From the NCBI GenBank assembly GCA_035308165.1, contig DATGHC010000026.1:57220-121219 (forward strand): a DNA stretch of 64,000 nucleotides, written 5' to 3'. This DNA comes from DASTCZ01 sp035308165. Lineage in GTDB: Bacteria > Acidobacteriota > Terriglobia > Acidiferrales > UBA7541. The notes beneath the pieces were generated by a model, which saw nothing but the letters and a program-made list of their open reading frames with translations, searched no databases and was not told the origin of the DNA. The translations under genes and the position numbers were made by a program. Position 1 is the first letter of the stretch, and each line of letters begins with the position of its first letter. Positions 61,633 through 64,000 of the stretch are shown here, in pieces.

Positions 61633-62038
61633 ACGGCTGCGCCATTTGCATCTGTATTTGAATCAATTCAACGTCAAATGTCGTGGTAATAGGCTGCTCA
61701 GATTGTATGGAAAACTCAAACGTATATGTACCAGCAGCCTGAAACATAATGTTTGGCATTCTCAGAATGCTGATCCCTAAACCCGGTCTTTGGAATCCGA
61801 TCGCTCCCATTCCTTCGGCAACTTTTTGACCCGTTTCCAAGTTAGCAAGGCTCATCCGAAATTGCAGATTCTCTGGTCGGTCCGATTCGAGACATACAAA
61901 AAAAGTCAGAGCCGGTAGCATTGCCGGAAGCTGTGGCAAGGAGATATTGGGGGTATATAGCCCAATAAGAATGAATTTTCCGTTCATTTCCTGTCTGACT
62001 TCATCACACATCAACGTATACTTGTGCTTGATTGCCAT
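61622..62038 (-). CDS. DUF6941-like cargo protein
   Basis: 138 aa: MAIKHKYTLMCDEVRQEMNG, KFILIGLYTPNISLPQLPAMLPALTFFVCLESDRPENLQFRMSLANLETGQKVAEG. This matches the DUF6941 pattern, a beta-sandwich (C2-like) family. GGAAAGGAAAAG precedes ATG 62038. The frame continues to 62146 without a start supported by a ribosome site. Cytoplasmic; function unknown. Confidence 0.8.
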   Translation of the reverse strand: MAIKHKYTLMCDEVRQEMNGKFILIGLYTPNISLPQLPAMLPALTFFVCLESDRPENLQFRMSLANLETGQKVAEGMGAIGFQRPGLGISILRMPNIMFQAAGTYTFEFSIQSEQPITTTFDVELIQIQMQMAQPFRR

Positions 62039-62084
62039 AACTTTTCCTTTCCAGATACACCTTTGGACACACTTCAATTGGGGC

Positions 62085-62112
62085 TTGACAATGACAGGAT
62101 TTGAATTAATAT
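62085..62112 (+). promoter_or_regulatory. Near-consensus sigma-70 promoter in element B
   Basis: TTGACA (62085-62090), 16-bp spacer, TAATAT (62107-62112), reading rightward. No protein gene starts behind it before the terminator at 62165. Confidence 0.65.
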
Positions 62113-62118
62113 GGGGCT

Positions 62119-62196
62119 GCAATCTCAGAAGTAAGCTGTCCCACAACCTGCCAAAGAAACCCAGGCTCCGGTCGTCACACCGGAGCTTTTGTTTTT
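62119..62196 (+). ncRNA. Candidate ~78-nt small RNA in element B
   Basis: Bounded by the promoter at 62085-62112 and a strong intrinsic terminator (62165-62196). It has no open frame of note. It is divergent from the DUF6941 gene, and its position parallels the terminator-bounded unit next to DUF2513 in element A. Confidence 0.45.
62165..62196 (+). terminator. Rho-independent terminator in element B
   Basis: GCTCCGGT (62165-62172), loop CGTCAC, ACCGGAGC (62179-62186), then TTTTGTTTTT. Confidence 0.85.
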
Positions 62197-62314
62197 AGCA
62201 CTCTCTTACCTCAAGTGCAAGTGTTATTCTTGTGTTGCTATATACCCACACACCATTACACGGGGGGCTGTTTTGAACGCAAGTCAAAGTCTTAGGAAGT
62301 GCTATACTCCGCTT

Positions 62315-62452
62315 ATGGTGCGACCTATTAAGGCGAAACCGTCAAAGGAAACGAAAAAGAAAATGCGCCCCATTACTCGGAGCGCATTCATGGATTTGTT
62401 GAAACGAGCCGCTACGACACACGTTCACAAGCCCGTTCCAAAACACTCTTGA
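62315..62452 (+). CDS. Small basic ORF convergent with the transposase (element B)
   Basis: 45 aa: MVRPIKAKPSKETKKKMRPI, TRSAFMDLLKRAATTHVHKPVPKHS. An extended -10 box TG-C-TATACT (62300-62308) ends 7 nt before the ATG, predicting a leaderless mRNA. The last 41 bp overlap the transposase 3' end. It matches the element A ORF in size, charge, position and an S-x-F...L-K core pattern. Function unknown. Confidence 0.62.
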   Translation: MVRPIKAKPSKETKKKMRPITRSAFMDLLKRAATTHVHKPVPKHS

Positions 62453-63344
62453 ATTGCAGGTTCCCGTCGAATCTCCGGTTGTATCTGAAACAGTATTCAT
62501 TCAAGTAAGTCTGTAGATAGCTCGGTGAAACTGAGTGATACACGCCACCGATCCCGCGCTTGATTAAACTCCACAGACCCTCAACCGAATTTGTGTGAAT
62601 ATCGCCACGAACATACACGCCGTCACTGTGCTTGATGCGGCGATGCCTATAGCCAAGAGACTTCCCGTCCTTGTCAGCTAGTTTTGAGATTGCGTCATAT
62701 CCAGAAAGCTCATCGGTATAAATCACGCTGCCCGGAACAACGTGCTTTTTGACCATTCCCATTAGACTAGAGGTAGTCACGTCCGGCACAACTTTAGCGA
62801 GCACCTTTCCGTGACGCTGGACAATTGCCACAACAGGTGTTTTTGTTTTATCTCCGCGCATTGGACGACCACGGCCATATTTGCGAACGCCGCCAAAATA
62901 CATTTCATCTATCTCAACAATTGGCCCCTCCAATTGCATGTCTTCTCGCTCGCTCAATAAGGAGCGAATCTGCTTGAACATGCGCCATGCGGTCTTGTAC
63001 GTCACTCCGGTTTCGCGCTGAATTTGCTTCGCACTAATCCCGCATCGGGTGGATGACATGAGATACATCGCATAATACCAAGTCTTGAGAGGCGTGCTGG
63101 ACTTGTGAAAAATCGTGCCTTCCATTGGGGAAATCATGCTCCCGCAGTAATCACAAGCCCAAGCTGGGCGGCCTGTAACGCGATGGTGCTTTCGCTCTAC
63201 GCCGCATTTATCGCAATGAGCGATCCCATCCGGGAACCGTTGTTCCTTCAAATGCTCTAGGCACGCATTGTCATTGGGAAACTGGCGATTGAAGTCTCGG
63301 ATGGTGTAGCGTAGATGCTTTGGGATGCTTTGCTTTACTTTCAT
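62412..63344 (-). CDS. IS1595-family (ISXO2-like) transposase (element B)
   Basis: 310 aa. Zinc ribbon CDKCGVERKHHRV...CDYCGSMISPMEGTIFHKSSTPL, then the DDE domain: IVEIDEMYFGG, VIYTDELSGYD, IHTNSVEGLWSLIKRGIGGVYH. Intact, with GAGAGG before ATG 63344. About as long as, but clearly diverged from, the element A transposase. Confidence 0.95.
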   Translation of the reverse strand: MKVKQSIPKHLRYTIRDFNRQFPNDNACLEHLKEQRFPDGIAHCDKCGVERKHHRVTGRPAWACDYCGSMISPMEGTIFHKSSTPLKTWYYAMYLMSSTRCGISAKQIQRETGVTYKTAWRMFKQIRSLLSEREDMQLEGPIVEIDEMYFGGVRKYGRGRPMRGDKTKTPVVAIVQRHGKVLAKVVPDVTTSSLMGMVKKHVVPGSVIYTDELSGYDAISKLADKDGKSLGYRHRRIKHSDGVYVRGDIHTNSVEGLWSLIKRGIGGVYHSVSPSYLQTYLNEYCFRYNRRFDGNLQFKSVLERACERVS

Positions 63345-63355
63345 GACTGGCCTCT

Positions 63356-63405
63356 CTGTTCCGTTTACAGAACAAAGCGTACCATACAGCCTTACTTGAT
63401 GTCAA
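63356..63405 (-). promoter_or_regulatory. Transposase promoter and operator-like element (element B)
   Basis: On the minus strand TTGACA (63405-63400), 18-bp spacer, TACGCT (63381-63376). CTGTTCCGTTTACAGAACAA at 63356-63375 (plus strand) is identical to 14055-14074 and again begins at the -10 box. Confidence 0.65.
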
Positions 63406-63417
63406 GGGATAATTACC
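63390..63417 (-). repeat. Right terminal inverted repeat of element B
   Basis: The reverse complement starts GGTAATTATCCC and contains the transposase -35 TTGACA, followed by ATCAAGTAAGG. Confidence 0.9.
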
Positions 63418-63425
63418 AAGAACTT
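63418..63425. repeat. Target-site duplication, right copy (element B)
   Basis: AAGAACTT, identical to 60882-60889. Confidence 0.92.
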
Positions 63426-64000
63426 AGGTCTTACATAAATAGTTACTACGGCCGCTGATTCCGCGGGACTTACAAGACGCCTCGGATCTGCTGCACCTAA
63501 AGAAGTTAAAGTCGCTGCCTCCGATATGGATAGAAAAGTGCGTCTTTTCCTGGAGATTGTATCGATTTGGGACAACCTGAAGCTGCCGCGTGGCTGCCGC
63601 GACGGGAAGCGCAGGTCCAACTAAGGCCGACAGATTACCAACAAGTTATCGAGCGTGTCAAGAAGAATGTGCGGAGAATCAAAAATACTCTTAGCGGAGA
63701 GGTGGGACGCTTTGGATTTTCATTCGAATGCGATTGAGACTTCTTTATGACACTGCATTTCGAACGTATTCTTCAATGCGAGGACGCTTGCAATGTGCAG
63801 AAAAGGGCGACGCACTCCCCACTCTGCAAAAAGTTTGCGAGAAAACCCAGGTGTGGCGTGATACAAAGCACACAGGCTGAAGCGAATTCTATTGGATGTT
63901 CAATGAGATGGAATTTAGCTAGACTTGGCCGCACCTGAGTGGACCGACCAACGAAGAAAGGTGGTTCTGTGAGGAAGAACTTGCGGCAAATCCGATTTTT
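63426..64000. other. No supported gene to the window end
   Basis: 575 bp. Short frames exist on both strands (for example a 32-codon frame from the ATG at about 63523) but none has a ribosome site and protein-like composition together. It may be degenerate coding sequence left by older rearrangements. Confidence 0.4.

Larger units (their letters stand above)
60890..63417. mobile_element. IS1595-family transposon B with cargo (2528 bp)
   Basis: Terminal inverted repeats at 60890-60917 and 63390-63417 (24 of 28 identical, both starting GGTAA) flanked by a perfect 8-bp duplication. Cargo is three unrecognised or DUF genes, a possible small RNA and a small ORF; the transposase is at the right end. 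The repeats share the GG..ATTAT......TTGAC pattern with element A, but cargo and transposase differ. Local base composition is more AT-rich than the chromosome around it. Confidence 0.92.

Noticed and set aside
11294..63417. The two IS1595 elements forming one 52-kb composite transposon
   Set aside because: Each has its own perfect 8-bp duplication and the repeats and transposases differ, so they are independent insertions.
63402..63620. 72-aa leftward frame after transposon B
   Set aside because: It runs into the target duplication and the element end, with no start signal or family resemblance.
1..64000. CRISPR array or restriction/defence island
   Set aside because: No regularly spaced repeats, cas genes, methyltransferases or known defence cores were seen.

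Overview
The window looks like chromosome of a soil-type Acidobacteriota (Terriglobia-like). This is an inference from gene content: a VWFA-related protein of the type common in that phylum, fused and paralogous D-aminoacylase-like enzymes, a long choice-of-anchor-D (ASH) repeat protein, a 1072-aa BNR/VPS10-like protein, a Gram-negative Kdo pathway and a pilMNOPQ operon. GTG and TTG starts are frequent, and the core genes are GC-rich.

Layout. 1-10.9 kb: a partial M14 carboxypeptidase, PPK2, two convergent D-aminoacylase-like genes (one fused to a PBP4-type D,D-carboxypeptidase), a TPR protein, tRNA-Gly(CCC), and a class C beta-lactamase-like hydrolase divergent from a LysR regulator. 11.29-14.12 kb: a complete 2822-bp IS1595-family transposon with a perfect 8-bp target duplication. 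Besides the transposase it carries a DUF2513 gene, an HTH gene, a serine-type class II tRNA with an unusual anticodon loop, and a small convergent ORF. 14.2-16.8 kb: SUMF1 and VWFA proteins. 16.8-22.6 kb: Kdo supply (kdsB, a DUF420-like membrane protein, pyrG, kdsA, kdsD, kdsC), all leftward; PyrG makes the CTP that KdsB uses. 22.9-27.8 kb: CsgG-like protein, TPR protein, UbiD-type decarboxylase, small HTH gene. 27.9-33.2 kb: pilMNOPQ. 33.3-43.1 kb: proline peptidase, accB-accC-thiE, amino-acid permease, SpoIIE/RsbU phosphatase, nnrDE-tsaE. 43.2-49.7 kb: a protein with a divergent cyclase-like domain and the 1307-aa ASH protein.

50.0-60.7 kb is a selenoprotein and one-carbon region. It holds selC (tRNA-Sec, anticodon UCA), a small unrecognised protein, a BNR protein, and an NAD-linked formate dehydrogenase read through an in-frame UGA with a textbook SECIS hairpin. 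The catalytic subunit is split and permuted: its N-terminal [4Fe-4S]/Mo-cofactor domain is not on the selenoprotein but at the C-terminus of the iron-sulfur gene two genes downstream, past a NuoE-NuoF fusion. Formate-tetrahydrofolate ligase (fhs) lies convergent, 15 bp away.

60.89-63.42 kb is a second IS1595-family transposon (2528 bp, perfect 8-bp target duplication). It has the same plan as the first but different cargo. Both elements have the transposase at the right end reading inward, a shared 20-bp near-palindrome at the transposase start site, a small convergent ORF predicted to be leaderless, and rho-independent terminators next to short intergenic transcription units. The last 575 bp contain no gene I can support.
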